From: Branchiostoma floridae
Lineage: Eukaryota > Chordata > Leptocardii > Amphioxiformes > Branchiostomatidae
NCBI RefSeq assembly: GCF_000003815.2
Contig: NC_049983.1
Location: forward strand, 27,736,320-27,800,319
Reading direction: 5' to 3'
Length of the DNA: 64,000 nt
Of this stretch, positions 52,972-60,305 are shown one piece after another. The first letter of the stretch is position 1. Each line of letters opens with the position of its first letter. Under the pieces are notes generated by a model. The model was not told the DNA's origin. It saw nothing but the letters and a program-made list of their open reading frames with translations, and did no database searches. The translations under genes and the position numbers were made by a program.

Positions 52972-54337
52972 TGTTCTTAGTTATACATAAACGAAAAACA
53001 AATTGCCATCGATAACCAAATCAGTGCCTAGTATGATACTGGTTAATTTTGATAAGTTCTCTGCCGTATTCCTGTCGTGTCCAGGGCATCGTGGATCAAC
53101 AGCTGATACTGAAGAGAGTCGCTGACATCACAACCAACCTGTACGCAATGACGGCGGTCGTGTCTCGCGCCAGCAAGGCGGTCATCTCAGGGCTTCCTAA
53201 CTATGACCATGAGGTAACCACCTAAACACAACTAACACTCACTCACATACTCACTATGTATGCTATGGCGGCAGTCCTGTCTCACTCCTGTTGGACCCTG
53301 AATTCATCAATTTACATTCAATGGATGATATCTGCACACACACTGATTTTTGCCTGGTTTTTAAGATGTTATAGCTAGAGATGATGGTTTGCAGCTTAGT
53401 ACAAATCAAAACCTGAAATAAATGATGGTGTGCTCCCTTAAGATTTTTCAAAACTGTGTACCTTTGTGTTGTTCGCAGGTCCTGATGGCCAACACCTTCT
53501 GCCAGAAAACCTACAACACAAACATGCAGCTGTTCGACGAGCTGAGCAGAGGTGAGATATTTTTTTAAAAAATCAGGTTCGTAGGCCTGATGTTACCATA
53601 ATGAGGATGAAGAGCAGCCCATAGCAATAACTGTAGCAGCATCTCTTCTCCCTAAGTCAGAAACATCAAGCTTAGGCAAGCTTGACTTCACTGACTCAAT
53701 AGGTTGGACACATGAATGGAAGTTGCAATTTCTGTGACTCGTGAACAAAGCAGAGCTGTTGGCAGCTTTAGATATTTTTCCGGCCTAATTATTGTCAAAG
53801 AACCCATGTTGTTGACTTTTGTTGTTAAATGAAGTTTTGATAAACATTTGGGACGAAAGAGGTGACCTTTTTGTCCGTTCTACCTAGATTCTAGAAGTTA
53901 TATTTTCTGTGACTTGTGAGCAAAGCGGAACTACCTCCAACTTTACATTGTAAATCAATTTCGTCCCACTCATTGTTACATGTAAAGTCTTGCTGTTGAA
54001 TCTGTAATTAAAGCTGCCAGATTTTCATGTCATGACATGAAGTTTGGATAAATTTTTCCAAAAGGGGTGACATTTTTGTCCCTTCTAGCAAGCAAATTTC
54101 TACCCCAGAACAGAGGGACGGGTCCTGTAGACAGCCTTGAAACTGTATCATTCACCACTGTCCATCGGCCAGCAGAACTGACACTGCCATTTGACCCCAT
54201 CTCTCCCAGAAAACACGGACGCGGCTGTGCAGAAAATCGGCACAGACATCCTGAAGGCTGGAAGTTACATTGCGGCACACCCGCTCGACAGAACGCACGA
54301 CTTCGACAACATTGACGTGGTGCCGCCCCAGCGGTAA
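28886..54337 (+). CDS. ACAD9: acyl-CoA dehydrogenase family member 9, complete 16-exon gene
   Basis: Exons: 28886-29065, 30467-30560, 31228-31329, 32257-32464, 33031-33109, 34139-34316, 34911-35060, 35687-35757, 36585-36710, 37371-37499, 38023-38102, 42800-42944, 43428-43505, 53085-53213, 53479-53551, 54210-54337. All introns are GT-AG and phases agree; the total is 1950 nt, 649 residues (human ACAD9: 621). The protein starts with an Arg-rich, acid-free mitochondrial presequence ([18 protein letters not shown]). It has FALTEPSSGSD (FAD contact signature), [23 protein letters not shown] and [10 protein letters not shown]. The catalytic-base Glu is expected in IFEGTN at the exon 10/11 border. 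It ends in the ACAD9/VLCAD C-terminal domain with [17 protein letters not shown]9 oxidises long-chain acyl-CoAs and acts in complex I assembly at the inner membrane. VLCAD is the nearest alternative, but residue patterns fit ACAD9 better. Many introns carry splice-junction repeats. Confidence 0.96.
29588..30466 (+). repeat. 32/36-bp minisatellite containing 24 copies of the exon 2 acceptor (ACAD9)
   Basis: The unit reads TTCCCCAGGAACAAGTGTTG followed by ACTTG(TTTG)n. Each copy contains a pyrimidine tract, CCCCAG (TTTAGG in one) and GAACAAGTGTT (GAACAATTGTT in the first), identical to the first 11 nt of exon 2 at 30467. I count 24 copies before the genuine exon. Copy length varies by 4 bp because of TTTG slippage. 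The long open frames on both strands are by-products of this repeat. Confidence 0.95.
31330..31860 (+). repeat. five ~104-bp copies of the exon 3/intron 3 donor junction (ACAD9)
   Basis: After the real exon 3 donor (31329/31330), the last ~62 bp of the exon and the donor GTACGTTTG recur five times, with pseudo-exon ends at 31429, 31533, 31637, 31737 and 31845, separated by (TTTG)n TATATCCCC. Each copy still encodes [21 protein letters not shown] in one frame. Changes accumulate towards the 3' end (PMEYG, PIEYG, PLECG). Confidence 0.95.
32472..32521. repeat. (AATC)n microsatellite next to exon 4 donor
   Basis: About twelve units of CAAT/AATC starting 8 bp after the exon 4 splice donor of ACAD9. 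Confidence 0.9.
33042..33472 (+). repeat. near-identical 214-bp tandem duplication of exon 5 donor region (ACAD9)
   Basis: Two head-to-tail copies, the first starting at 33042 inside exon 5 and the second at 33256. Each contains 68 bp of exon 5, the donor GTGGGT and about 146 bp of intron. I see only one mismatch before they diverge near 33472, so the event is recent. The second copy has no acceptor of its own. Confidence 0.93.
34282..34730 (+). repeat. exon 6 donor junction repeated with (CT)n spacers (ACAD9)
   Basis: The real junction AACA|GTAGGT at 34316/34317 is followed by four copies of the last ~27 exon bases (GGGGATCCGGGGGTCCAACA type) plus donor and TGGAACATAAC/TGGAACGTTATT, near 34389, 34473, 34580 and 34670. 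Copies are separated by CT-rich microsatellite. Two sub-types alternate. Confidence 0.9.
35049..35520 (+). repeat. ~29-bp repeat of the exon 7 donor junction, ~15 copies (ACAD9)
   Basis: The real exon 7 ends AAGCTGATTG|GTCAGTGAAA at 35060. The unit GAAGCTGATTGGTCAGTGAA AACTGTTA is then repeated about 15 times with mutations (GGTCGG, GGTCAG, AGTCAG) and length changes. Most copies keep the GTCAGT donor. Confidence 0.93.
35990..36584 (+). repeat. 87-bp repeat of the exon 9 acceptor junction, five copies (ACAD9)
   Basis: Copies start near 36149, 36236, 36323, 36410 and 36497, followed by the genuine exon at 36585. Each has TTGACAG then GAGAAGTTTGCNGAGGTGGC and GTTGCGAGCCTATGCCATG, reproducing about 45 bp of exon 9. 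They then continue into repeat sequence (GTTGTCAGGAGC...) with an in-frame stop. Shorter related units without the full exon piece fill 35990-36145. Confidence 0.93.
36772..37370 (+). repeat. CCATGGTAAC minisatellite with two extra exon 10 starts (ACAD9)
   Basis: A ~20-bp unit GATGTTGTCTCCATGGTAAC fills intron 9. It is interrupted at 37048-37118 and 37190-37261 by copies of the first ~71 bp of exon 10 (GTGTACAGTTCGGAGAGCGT...GGCCTGGGCTACATG), each preceded by the GGTAACAG acceptor. The genuine exon starts at 37371. Confidence 0.93.
37598..37775. mobile_element. foldback element in ACAD9 intron 10
   Basis: Left arm CAGTTTTCTCTTACTGACAT...AGACATCTTCCTCAG and right arm CTGAGGAAGATGTCTGACTG...GAGAAAAAACTG are inverted copies of about 50 bp with a central loop of about 70 bp. 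No ORF and no clear target duplication. Confidence 0.65.
37855..37910. repeat. dispersed repeat (ATATCCAGTTGCTTGA family), copy 3
   Basis: Contains AATCATATCCAGTTGCTTGA followed by GTAACTGCTTTTTGG, matching the blocks at about 2798 and 23740. It is preceded by a CTACCATCCTGATGAAAT motif, as at copy 1. Confidence 0.5.
38370..41325 (+). mobile_element. full-length RTE-type LINE with target-site duplication
   Basis: The element is flanked by AAGCATGG(A/G)AACA at 38357-38369 and 41326-41338, a 13-bp target duplication with one mismatch. It consists of a single long ORF and ends 8 bp after the stop codon in ACTGA pentamers (41306-41325). A very short, repeat-like 3' tail is a hallmark of RTE elements. 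It lies in the same orientation as ACAD9, inside intron 11, and splits the exon 12 decoy array, so it post-dates the start of that array. Confidence 0.88.
38383..41316 (+). CDS. RTE-type endonuclease/reverse transcriptase polyprotein, intact
   Basis: A 977-codon uninterrupted ORF. The N-terminal apurinic-like endonuclease has its catalytic residues: LNCRT (Asn51), CIQEHR (Glu80), GGDFNAR (Asp194, Asn196) and GSDHRM (Asp280, His281). The reverse transcriptase starts near residue 495 (KAPGLDGLP), has [24 protein letters not shown] and the FADD catalytic box near 730-733. The C-terminus has LLYGSDSW and [14 protein letters not shown], typical of RTE. It nicks target DNA and primes cDNA synthesis from its own RNA. 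With all motifs present and no stop, it may still be active or very young. An ORF1 is not expected in RTE. Confidence 0.93.
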   Translation: MKFSYSTASKAKDRPGNVKASNASIESSSYDIRPKNGLATPNNTFIMSTLNCRTLAHKSPKAELNKLMSDVKISAVCIQEHRVMHKSEDPDIIAHDLGTNTLFTTSALKNAANATIGGVGIAVCSSLLPLVTSVEKISDRIVVMSIRGNPKTILVSCHSPHSDRPECEVEEFYSTLNSFVQSTPLHAMLLIGGDFNARIDGKFSFHQIPNRNGGYLLDLVNRNNLIVGNTSFQKPKNRLWTWRSPNGNLAQIDFCLFRKRWRNSIKDCQAFNSSNPIGSDHRMVSTKIRLSVRKPKTMSCTKLYWRALREDHELASTIDDDIAHTYANLPDQQKSYSSFVEICNKVGSKRLPRKPPRDPDPVDTIQVSIARRATLRSSTKDVQTAQIQLKKTYDRCEEDRIIKTLQTFEASSAPEHLRAWKLVRELSGKRSGVIFIQGEDRLNTWKNHFSKLLNNDVPQSSSTGVPITPVFDTNYNISCDPFTQGEVDIALKQMKAGKAPGLDGLPLEVWQLPKARQFLTNFCNQTLSGNRPDEWGLSGIVPVPKKGNLTLPDNYRGISLTQIAAKVYNRLLLNRIRPVVDKLLRPNQNGFRPSRSTSAQILALRRIVEEVQNHQKEAVLIFIDFKKAFDSINRITMFKILAAYGVPTPIVDAIRVMYANTIATVLTPEGETDTFNINTGVLQGDPLAPFLFFVALDYALRKAVNTNDGLTLRRRQSSRHPAVVLPDLDFADDICLLEDTIRAAQVFLHRVESATQEIGLLLNASKTMVMHINPPVDPQVLKASDGTVIEQVSDFKYLGSFSNTAYDVSHRIRLAWGASHSLRKVWKAPIQNTTKIKVFKSSVESILLYGSDSWSLTKTLCKKLDGNYTRLLRATLDVDWKSHTSNTQLYNGLPRITRVIRDRRLALAGHVMRHDEMAGRVLLWRPDEKRRRGRPTLTLKRVIEEDVGLQDGDLLSVMRDRVVWKNFIASPDKDELN
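43073..43284. mobile_element. MITE with TACTGTAAATGC ends, copy 1
   Basis: 212 bp in ACAD9 intron 12 with exact inverted ends TACTGTAAATGCA / GCATTTACAGTA. Inside are repeated, partly inverted 'ACCACCGCAAA' motifs (AAATTTAAAACCACCGC, GCGGTGGCC). It is non-coding. A second copy is at 62005-62216. Confidence 0.85.
44717..44778 (-). repeat. single inverted copy of the 55-bp GCCGGTATAACC satellite
   Basis: GCTGGTGTGTTACGCCGAAG through to CCGGCTATATAGATACAGG is the reverse complement of the unit tandemly repeated at 55903-56347. It lies inside the CACTA-like element. Confidence 0.8.
45128..45783. repeat. ~400-bp direct duplication inside the CACTA-like element
   Basis: The block from about 45150 (TACATATAAAATCAACTACT) to 45400 (CTTCTGTAGATGGCGCTGTT...) recurs diverged from about 45551 (TACATATAAAATCCACTATT) to 45783, where it runs into an N gap. 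Confidence 0.7.
45784..46321. other. assembly gap (538 N)
   Basis: A run of 538 N within the CACTA-like element. The second duplicate block enters the gap. Confidence 1.
46772..47315 (-). pseudogene. SGNH-hydrolase-like fragment with a frameshift
   Basis: Two minus-strand frames together resemble an SGNH/GDSL-type hydrolase fold. At 47315-47180 there is a strand ending [20 protein letters not shown], with HSFV in the place of the GDS block. At 47182-46772 there is a GVPGCTI block, then [11 protein letters not shown] (the G-x-N-D block) and [13 protein letters not shown] break near 47180 separates them. Similar domains occur in proteins of animal mobile elements (for example the ORF1 of some CR1 LINEs), so this is probably transposon cargo rather than a host gene. 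The catalytic Ser block is poorly kept and the C-terminal Asp-x-x-His block is not certain. An intron instead of a frameshift is possible. Confidence 0.5.
47500..48020 (-). other. unrecognised open frames inside the CACTA-like element
   Basis: Two adjacent minus-strand frames (48016-47792 and 47789-47553) are rich in Arg, Pro and Leu and nearly abut, which may mean one frameshifted basic protein. No motif I recognise. GC content is higher than in the surroundings. Possibly a decayed transposon ORF. Confidence 0.25.
48676..49508 (+). repeat. ~212-bp direct repeat on both sides of an N gap
   Basis: 48676-48887 and 49293-49505 are nearly identical (differences include GCGGGAGCG versus GCGGAAGCG). 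The 395-N gap lies between them. Either a recent tandem duplication or, more likely, the same locus assembled twice from two haplotypes. Confidence 0.85.
48891..49285. other. assembly gap (395 N)
   Basis: A run of 395 N between two nearly identical flanks. Confidence 1.
49480..49900 (+). mobile_element. LINE 3'-end remnant
   Basis: The plus strand reads [20 protein letters not shown] at about 49510-49570, the 'E-D-x-x-H-F-L-L-x-C-P' motif that follows the RT in several LINE clades. At about 49800-49870 there is a C-x2-C-type finger ([20 protein letters not shown]) as found at the C-terminus of such proteins. They are in different frames and separated by non-coding sequence, so it is a decayed remnant. 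Confidence 0.5.
52173..52440 (+). repeat. duplicated exon 13/intron 13 segment of ACAD9 beside the CACTA-like element
   Basis: 52193-52226 repeats ATGGGGATGACGAC from exon 13, then GACATCTGCCTGTATAA. After a ~70-bp insert (52227-52297), 52298-52415 repeats CTGCCTGTATAAGTGGCATA TGCTC through CACATGGAGCACAATAGAG, the sequence that flanks the left end of the transposon at 43531-43625. GAGAAGATTAGT then follows in two places (52173, 52409). So a junction-spanning tandem duplication existed before the transposon inserted into one copy. Confidence 0.75.
52938..52970. repeat. (AAT)n microsatellite
   Basis: About eleven AAT units in ACAD9 intron 13. Confidence 0.95.
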
Positions 54338-55902
54338 CGGGCACAAAATCTTGCCGGAGTAACACGGTCGCACGACTCAGACTTGGTCTGTGACGTGTTT
54401 TCCTGTGATGAAACTGTTGTCTCCATCGTGATACCTTACTGGTCACTTAGACTTTGGCAAGACACCAGAATTAATCAACTTAGATTTCTTCCGTGACGAG
54501 GTATATTTTGATGAAACTGCTGTCCCTGCTGTATCACTGACCAAGACATCAGGAATATCACAGATGTGATCAACTTTAACTCAGCCTGAACTGAAACATC
54601 ACCGAAGGATTTGGGAGACATGTTGCTCAGTCAAAACTTTGTGCAAGTTGCTCTGTGCAGATTTACTGTTTACTGTTTACTTTTTGGTTTCTATCAGAAC
54701 AGATGGACTTTTCTTGTTAACTTATGCCTTATTTGTCTCTTTATTTCTATGCTCATATAGACTAGAGATATAATATTTGCTTGAAAGGGAAATTACATGT
54801 ACCTGAGAGAATTTTCCAGTGCTTGCAAATTTAATGTAACCAGTGTCAAGCTATAGTTTCATAGACATCTGCAAATTAAATGAATAGGCTAATGAGGTGA
54901 GATTGACGTATGTCACAGGGTAGATAAAATAGTAAGAATATGGTGACTTTCTGTATATCAAAATAGACCTGGCCCACTTCCTTGCCAGGACCATAATTTA
55001 TCCATAATTCCAGTTAATATCCAATTATATAGTTGATGTATTTATTCCTGGAAGTTTGAAAGTTTCAGAAAAAATATTAGTCACTTTTGAAACTGCATAC
55101 AGGGTAGCGGGTGCCTTGTTTGTTTGTTTGTTGTGTTGTTGTTTTGTATAAATAAACAAAACCACACACACAATATCTGCAGTGTTATTTTGGTGCAGAT
55201 ACATACATGTACTGGAGCTTCAGTTTCCCATCCTTTATAATTATGCAGATTGTAATTGAACGTTTCTAACATACCCGAAGGAGGTATTGTTTAATGTGTT
55301 TGCGTTTCCACATATGGCCAGCACACATGAAGAAGCTAAGATTTGGATGATATTTGGTTGGTCTTGGGAAGCTGGTCAAGGTCCATTCTAACTCCTGGCA
55401 GCATTGCTTGGTACTGCAGCAGATCTTCCGTTTTTGGGATCTTAAGTTATGCTCTGGGAATGATCTTGCCTTTGGGTGGAAGATAACATTTGATGCCGGA
55501 AACAAGTAGAGAAGCTTTGGACCCCCTAGCAGGTCTATTTCAGGAACTGCAGAAACAGTTTTGTTGAAAGGTTGAACTAGGCTGATAAAACATGACAGTA
55601 GGTATTTAGCATATGTTAGCACGAGTATTTTTAGATTACAACCTATTGGCTTCCCTCTCTTATGAATTGATGCAGTACTTGAAACAAAACGCGACCCATA
55701 AATCCCTTGGTTGGGTTGCGAAATATGATACCACTCTGGTGCCCAGGATGTTTTCTTGCCTTCCTCCGCACTTGAATCCAGTGCTTACGCTGGTCACAGA
55801 TGGCAGTATATATGCCGAGTTCTTTCACGTGACGCCATAGGCACCCGACATGGAGACAGACACAAGCTTTCTTCATTTCGTGAAGCGTAGTTCAAGCCTT
55901 GT
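54338..55902 (+). other. ACAD9 3'UTR and downstream flank
   Basis: No further coding exon is seen. A possible poly(A) signal AATAAA lies at 55151-55156, about 810 bp after the stop codon. The remainder to 55902 holds nothing I can assign. Confidence 0.5.
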
Positions 55903-56347
55903 CGGACATCTGTATCTATATAGCCAGTATAACCGCCCTTCAGCGTAACACACCAGCTTCTGTATCTATATAGCCGGTATAACCGCCCTTCGGCGTAACA
56001 CACCAGCTTCTGTATCTGTATTTATATAGCCGGTATAACCGCCCTTCGGTGTAACACACCAGCTTCTGTACCTGTATCTATATAGCAGGTATAACCGCCC
56101 TTCGGCGTAACACACCAGCTTCTGTATCTGTATCTATATAGCCGGTATAACCGCCATTCGGTGTAACACACCAGCTTCTGTACCTGTATCTATATAGCAG
56201 GTATAACCGCCCTTCGGCGTAACACACCAGCTTCTGTATCTGTATCTATATAGCCGGTATAACCGCCATTCGGTGTAACACACCAGCTTCTGTATCTGTA
56301 TCTATATAGCCGGCATAACCGCCCTTCGGCGTAACACACCAGCTTAT
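55903..56347. repeat. ~55-bp satellite array, eight units
   Basis: The unit reads TATATAGCCGGTATAACCGC, then CCTTCGGCGTAACACACCAG, then CTTCTGTATCTGTATC. Eight copies differ by single bases (CCGG/CAGG, TTCGGC/TTCGGT) and by 6-bp gain or loss of TCTGTA. A lone inverted unit lies at 44717-44778, and CCGGCTATATAGATACAGAT near 30788 is a fragment. Confidence 0.92.
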
Positions 56348-57989
56348 CTGGGGATCCTCTAAAAGGTTGAATTAATTATGAAGTGTGCACAGTGCAACGA
56401 TTTGAATGCCTGAAGAGTAACGTTACAAACACATCTCAGCATACATTAGCAACTACACGTAAACTATTGCCGTCAACATCGCGGGTACGCCTTTCAGCTC
56501 TTCCCGACATACCAGAGTCTCGCCCATGTCGACACGGGGTCAGGGAAACTGGCAAGCTATGCGCCCTCGTATGTATGCAAATAGCATCTTGTTTTCCAAA
56601 CTGCGCAGTTCCAGGGCGTGTCCAGCCAGGTACCGCCGCCACAGGTGCGACTTCGGAGACTGTTTTATAAGTCTCATGGGCCAGGTGAAGAGTTCCAGGT
56701 AAAAGTTACTCCAGCCTGTAGGGTCGACTTGAACATTTCTTCAGAACGCTGATCCTGGGTAAGTCTGCGCATTTGTCTTCTGTTCGGAACTCTTCTGCTT
56801 GTAAACAGGCTCCTTCTTTGGTTGAGTTCCTTTCTGGAATGCACGTCGTGGATCTGTGTGAAAATAGGTCTGCCACAAATCAACACATCGGAGAAATAAG
56901 TTGTTACCTGATGTGAATTTGCCAACATTAAATCTATGAATGAAACATTAAGGATCCAAAATGCAACAAAATGAAGCCGATTGCTAGTGTCCTGTTTTCT
57001 GGCATCATTGACAAAACCACCTGGATAGAGCTGTGTATACAAAAGGGGTACCAAGGGATACCAAGGGGTAACATTGCTGAAAGTTGATTTCAACTAGGCC
57101 AATCATTTCAAGACAATAAAGAAAAGGATGCAATTAAGATTGTCTAGGGATAATTACGATTAACTTAAAGGAACCCAGAGCACATACTTGTGTCTTACAT
57201 TACAGGAACAACAGTTGTTATAAGAAGAAAAGTCTCTCGTGGCGCCTTGGCAGGGGAGGCCGAAGATTCGCTGTCCAGTTTAAATTTTACAGGTAAGCTT
57301 GTTTTGTAGGCAACATTGGCCCATCATACCCATGTAACCTTGACACTGTTGATGTTCTGAAATTAGTACGGTGTGAAGGGGTTTCAGTACCAGAAAATGC
57401 TTTGAAATCCATTCTATTTAAAGATGTTTGTTTATTGTTGTTCTTTTTGCAATAAACAAAAGTTGTGGATGGTATCTACATGGGGTATTCCAAACTTTTT
57501 ACAAAAATTACTCCTTACACAGACTAAAGACATTGTTTTTCTATAAACATGATATGTAGCAGTTCCAAAGTCATGCCCGAAGGCTATTGCCATGAATAGT
57601 CTCAACGTCCCAGTAAAGCGATGGACGGAGTATATACCACTAATCTCTGGTATATGGTTTACTCTTGTGGCTTCTTCCAAGTTTGAAGACATGGGATAAT
57701 GAACTGTCCGGCGTTCTGCATAGTGAGGGAGTTTTGTGATTTTATGATGATTCTACGCTGGGGAAATGGATATTTATGTGTTACTAAAATGAATATACCA
57801 AGTGGGTACCAAAATGTTGTATTTCAACTGATATTTTATGACTGCTTTTCATTGCACTTCTATACAATCCTTACTTTTAGTTGGTATGTCTATGAGGGGG
57901 AGCTGTACCATTGAGACATTCTATTCAATTGGTTAGGATATTGCAAGTTTAAATTTCTATATTCTATTGCAACGATTTTGCCCTAATGT
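56348..57989 (+). other. no gene recognised; upstream region of the LRR-Ig gene
   Basis: No open frame with family resemblance. A plausible non-coding 5' exon ends at a GTAAGC donor near 57292 (sequence from about 57205), which could splice to the TTTGCAG acceptor at 57988-57994 just before the LRR-Ig start codon. This is inference from splice motifs alone. Confidence 0.35.
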
Positions 57990-58001
57990 TTGCAGAACAG
58001 C

Positions 58002-60305
58002 ATGGAGACAAAGCTGCCAGGGGTGCTGTTGTCTCTTCTCATCATCCTGAAGGCGTTTGGATCAACTGATGCTTCATGCAGCCTAACACAAGATGCAGGT
58101 TCTCTGACCGCTAACTGCCGCCGTCAGCGCCTCACCAGGGTTCCTCAGGACCTACCGGCAGGCATCACTCGCCTTAATTTGCAGAAGAACAAACTCACAA
58201 CATTAAATCTGTCTTATTTCTCACGGTATAGGAACTTGACAAATCTAGATCTAGACAATAATAATATCAGTGATATTCAGGCTGGAACTTTCAATTCAAC
58301 ACCACAACTGAGAGAATTACACCTGTATCAGAACAAGTTAACAAACCTCAGATCCGGCATGTTTACAGGGCTGGGGAATCTTGACTCTCTTTGGTTAGAC
58401 AACAATGAGATCAGTGACATTGAGGCTGGAACTTTCAATCCCACATTAGAATTACGAACCTTGCACATACAGCACAATAGACTTGAAATCCTCAGTGCAG
58501 AGATATTTGCAAAACTGTCGTCAACCCCTACTGTAAACATCAACAACAACCCCTGGCAGTGTGACTGCAGGATGCGTCGCTTCAGGCAAAAGATGAATGG
58601 GACTTATCCCTTTGAAAAGCAAATCACATGTAAAAGACCAAGCAACTTCCATGGAAGAAAGCTTGAAGATATCAGCCCAAAAGATCTGATCTGTGAAGGA
58701 CCAACAATAGTGAGTTTTGGGAAGGGTGACAATACTGCAGTGGCAGAGGGGGAAACACTTCATTTAGTGTGTGAAGCTTCAGGAATCCCCACACCAGACA
58801 TCACAGTCACCCTCCCATCTGGACTGAATGTAACTGTTGAGTCAGGTGGGAGGGTGACTGTGGATGTGAATGGTACCATCACCATAACCAATGTTACTGC
58901 AGCAGATGCTGGTCGGTATGTCTGTACTGCGTCCAGTTTCAGTGGCTCAACATCTGGCACTCTGTCTGTAGATGTCCACAATCTCTCTGTAGATGTCCAT
59001 TTGAACATGGATCCTAACTTGCCCTCAACTGATCACTCTAGATACGTGAAAGGGTCTTGGACCACACAAGTCTTCACCCTCCCAGCTCTAGTTGGGTCGG
59101 TCTGTGTGTGTGGCTCTGTCCTACTTCTTGCCATTGTAGTCAGAATCTTGCGCAAGAGGAGATCCAAAACTATTCAAAAACGCTCAAATCCAGGAGTCTA
59201 TTTCAGCAACACAAACGCAACAGCTACTGTCACAACCAGGGCTCAGGACCATGGAAGGCAAGGTGCAATAGGGACAGACGAAGAGTACGATTACGCAATG
59301 ACTCCGTCACGGAGACCGCAAACAAGTACAGGCCACAGACAGCACCTTGGCAGGCACCGGTTAGACGATGAATATGAGGTTATCCCTCCTGATCCACCCC
59401 CGAGAAGCCTGTCATGCCCCCCGGCTGCTGACCAGAACCGGCCAGCAGCTGTCCATGGTGCTGATACTCCACAGTATAACAACAGGTATGTGAGAGCTGC
59501 TGCTAGTGACACTGAACCAGCTGTACATGTGGTCATGGATGCTGATGATTACCTGTCTTTTGTAGTAGGTCCCGTAAAAGATGGCCCTCAGTCCCACAAG
59601 TATAGCAACGGCTATGTGCCAGGAGCTTCTACTGATGTCAGGACAGTCCCTCCAGTTATCTTGTATGAGGATGAAGATGAATCAGTAAGCGGAAAAAACA
59701 GCACTCGGTCATACATATATGAGAACAGCCATGTGACATCAGCTACTAAATATGCCAGGGCAGTTCCTCCAGTCATCTCGTACGAGAATGACAATGAGTC
59801 AGTAAGTGTAAACAATGGCCCCCAGACAGATAGGTATGAGAAACGCCATGTGCCAGCAGCTGCCGTACATGCTGGAACAGATGAACAGGTCCTCATGGGT
59901 GTAGATGAGCACCTGTCTTTTGTAGGTAATGGAAGAGACACGTCAGAGCCCAACAGATATCAGAACAGAGAAACACCAGAGCACAACAGATATCAGAACA
60001 GAGACACGCCAGAGCCCAACAGATATCAGAACAGAGACACGCCTGGGCCCAACAGATATCAGAACAGAGACACACCAGAGCCCAGCAGATATCAGAACAG
60101 AGACACACCAGAGCCCAGCAGATATCAGAACAGAGACACGCCAGAGCACAACAGATATCAGAACAGAGACACACCAGAGCCCAACAGATATATGAACAGA
60201 GACACGCCAGAGCCCAACAGATATCAGAACAGAGAGATGATCGCAGCTGCTAAAGATGCCGTAGCTGTGCCACGGGTTATCAGATATGAGAATGGCGACG
60301 AGTAG
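58002..60305 (+). CDS. LRR-Ig single-pass transmembrane receptor with tyrosine-repeat tail
   Basis: One uninterrupted coding exon of 767 codons. I choose ATG at 58002 because the upstream in-frame TTG overlaps a TTTGCAG splice acceptor. Domains in order: signal peptide (1-26); LRR N-cap with CSLT..ANC; about four to five leucine-rich repeats (50-185, LTNLDLDNNNISDIQAGTF type); LRR C-cap NPWQCDCRMRR...C; one Ig domain (about 230-325) with C...DAGRYVC, lacking the usual core Trp; a membrane helix near 360-386 (FTLPALVGSVCVCGSVLLLA...) followed by RILRKRRSK; and a 380-residue cytoplasmic tail. The tail has diverged ~40-residue repeats, then nine 11-residue repeats (RDTPEPNRYQN). LRRIG receptors are greatly expanded in amphioxus and are thought to act in adhesion or innate recognition. 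No TIR domain is present. Confidence 0.9.
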   Translation: METKLPGVLLSLLIILKAFGSTDASCSLTQDAGSLTANCRRQRLTRVPQDLPAGITRLNLQKNKLTTLNLSYFSRYRNLTNLDLDNNNISDIQAGTFNSTPQLRELHLYQNKLTNLRSGMFTGLGNLDSLWLDNNEISDIEAGTFNPTLELRTLHIQHNRLEILSAEIFAKLSSTPTVNINNNPWQCDCRMRRFRQKMNGTYPFEKQITCKRPSNFHGRKLEDISPKDLICEGPTIVSFGKGDNTAVAEGETLHLVCEASGIPTPDITVTLPSGLNVTVESGGRVTVDVNGTITITNVTAADAGRYVCTASSFSGSTSGTLSVDVHNLSVDVHLNMDPNLPSTDHSRYVKGSWTTQVFTLPALVGSVCVCGSVLLLAIVVRILRKRRSKTIQKRSNPGVYFSNTNATATVTTRAQDHGRQGAIGTDEEYDYAMTPSRRPQTSTGHRQHLGRHRLDDEYEVIPPDPPPRSLSCPPAADQNRPAAVHGADTPQYNNRYVRAAASDTEPAVHVVMDADDYLSFVVGPVKDGPQSHKYSNGYVPGASTDVRTVPPVILYEDEDESVSGKNSTRSYIYENSHVTSATKYARAVPPVISYENDNESVSVNNGPQTDRYEKRHVPAAAVHAGTDEQVLMGVDEHLSFVGNGRDTSEPNRYQNRETPEHNRYQNRDTPEPNRYQNRDTPGPNRYQNRDTPEPSRYQNRDTPEPSRYQNRDTPEHNRYQNRDTPEPNRYMNRDTPEPNRYQNREMIAAAKDAVAVPRVIRYENGDE
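59931..60236 (+). repeat. 33-bp coding tandem repeat (nine units) in LRR-Ig tail
   Basis: Nine in-frame units encoding RDTPEPNRYQN with small changes (EHN, GPN, EPS, YMN). Near-identity at the DNA level (CAACAGATATCAGAACAGAG core) indicates recent expansion, and copy number probably varies between individuals. Confidence 0.93.

Noticed and set aside
53979-54446. Minus-strand 138-codon frame over the last ACAD9 exon
   Set aside because: It is antisense to the final coding exon, whose frame and stop fit ACAD9.
56674-57093. 139-codon minus-strand open frame upstream of the LRR-Ig gene
   Set aside because: No recognisable motif, no splice or promoter context. Chance length is plausible in this composition.
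57990-58001. Upstream TTG as start of the LRR-Ig protein
   Set aside because: It is not an ATG and overlaps a TTTGCAG acceptor. The ATG at 58002 is followed directly by a good signal peptide.
59893-60195. Alternative-frame repeats (CLCSDICWAL, RTETHQSPTDI) over the LRR-Ig tail
   Set aside because: Shadow frames of the 33-bp coding repeat. The receptor frame is continuous with the membrane and Ig domains.
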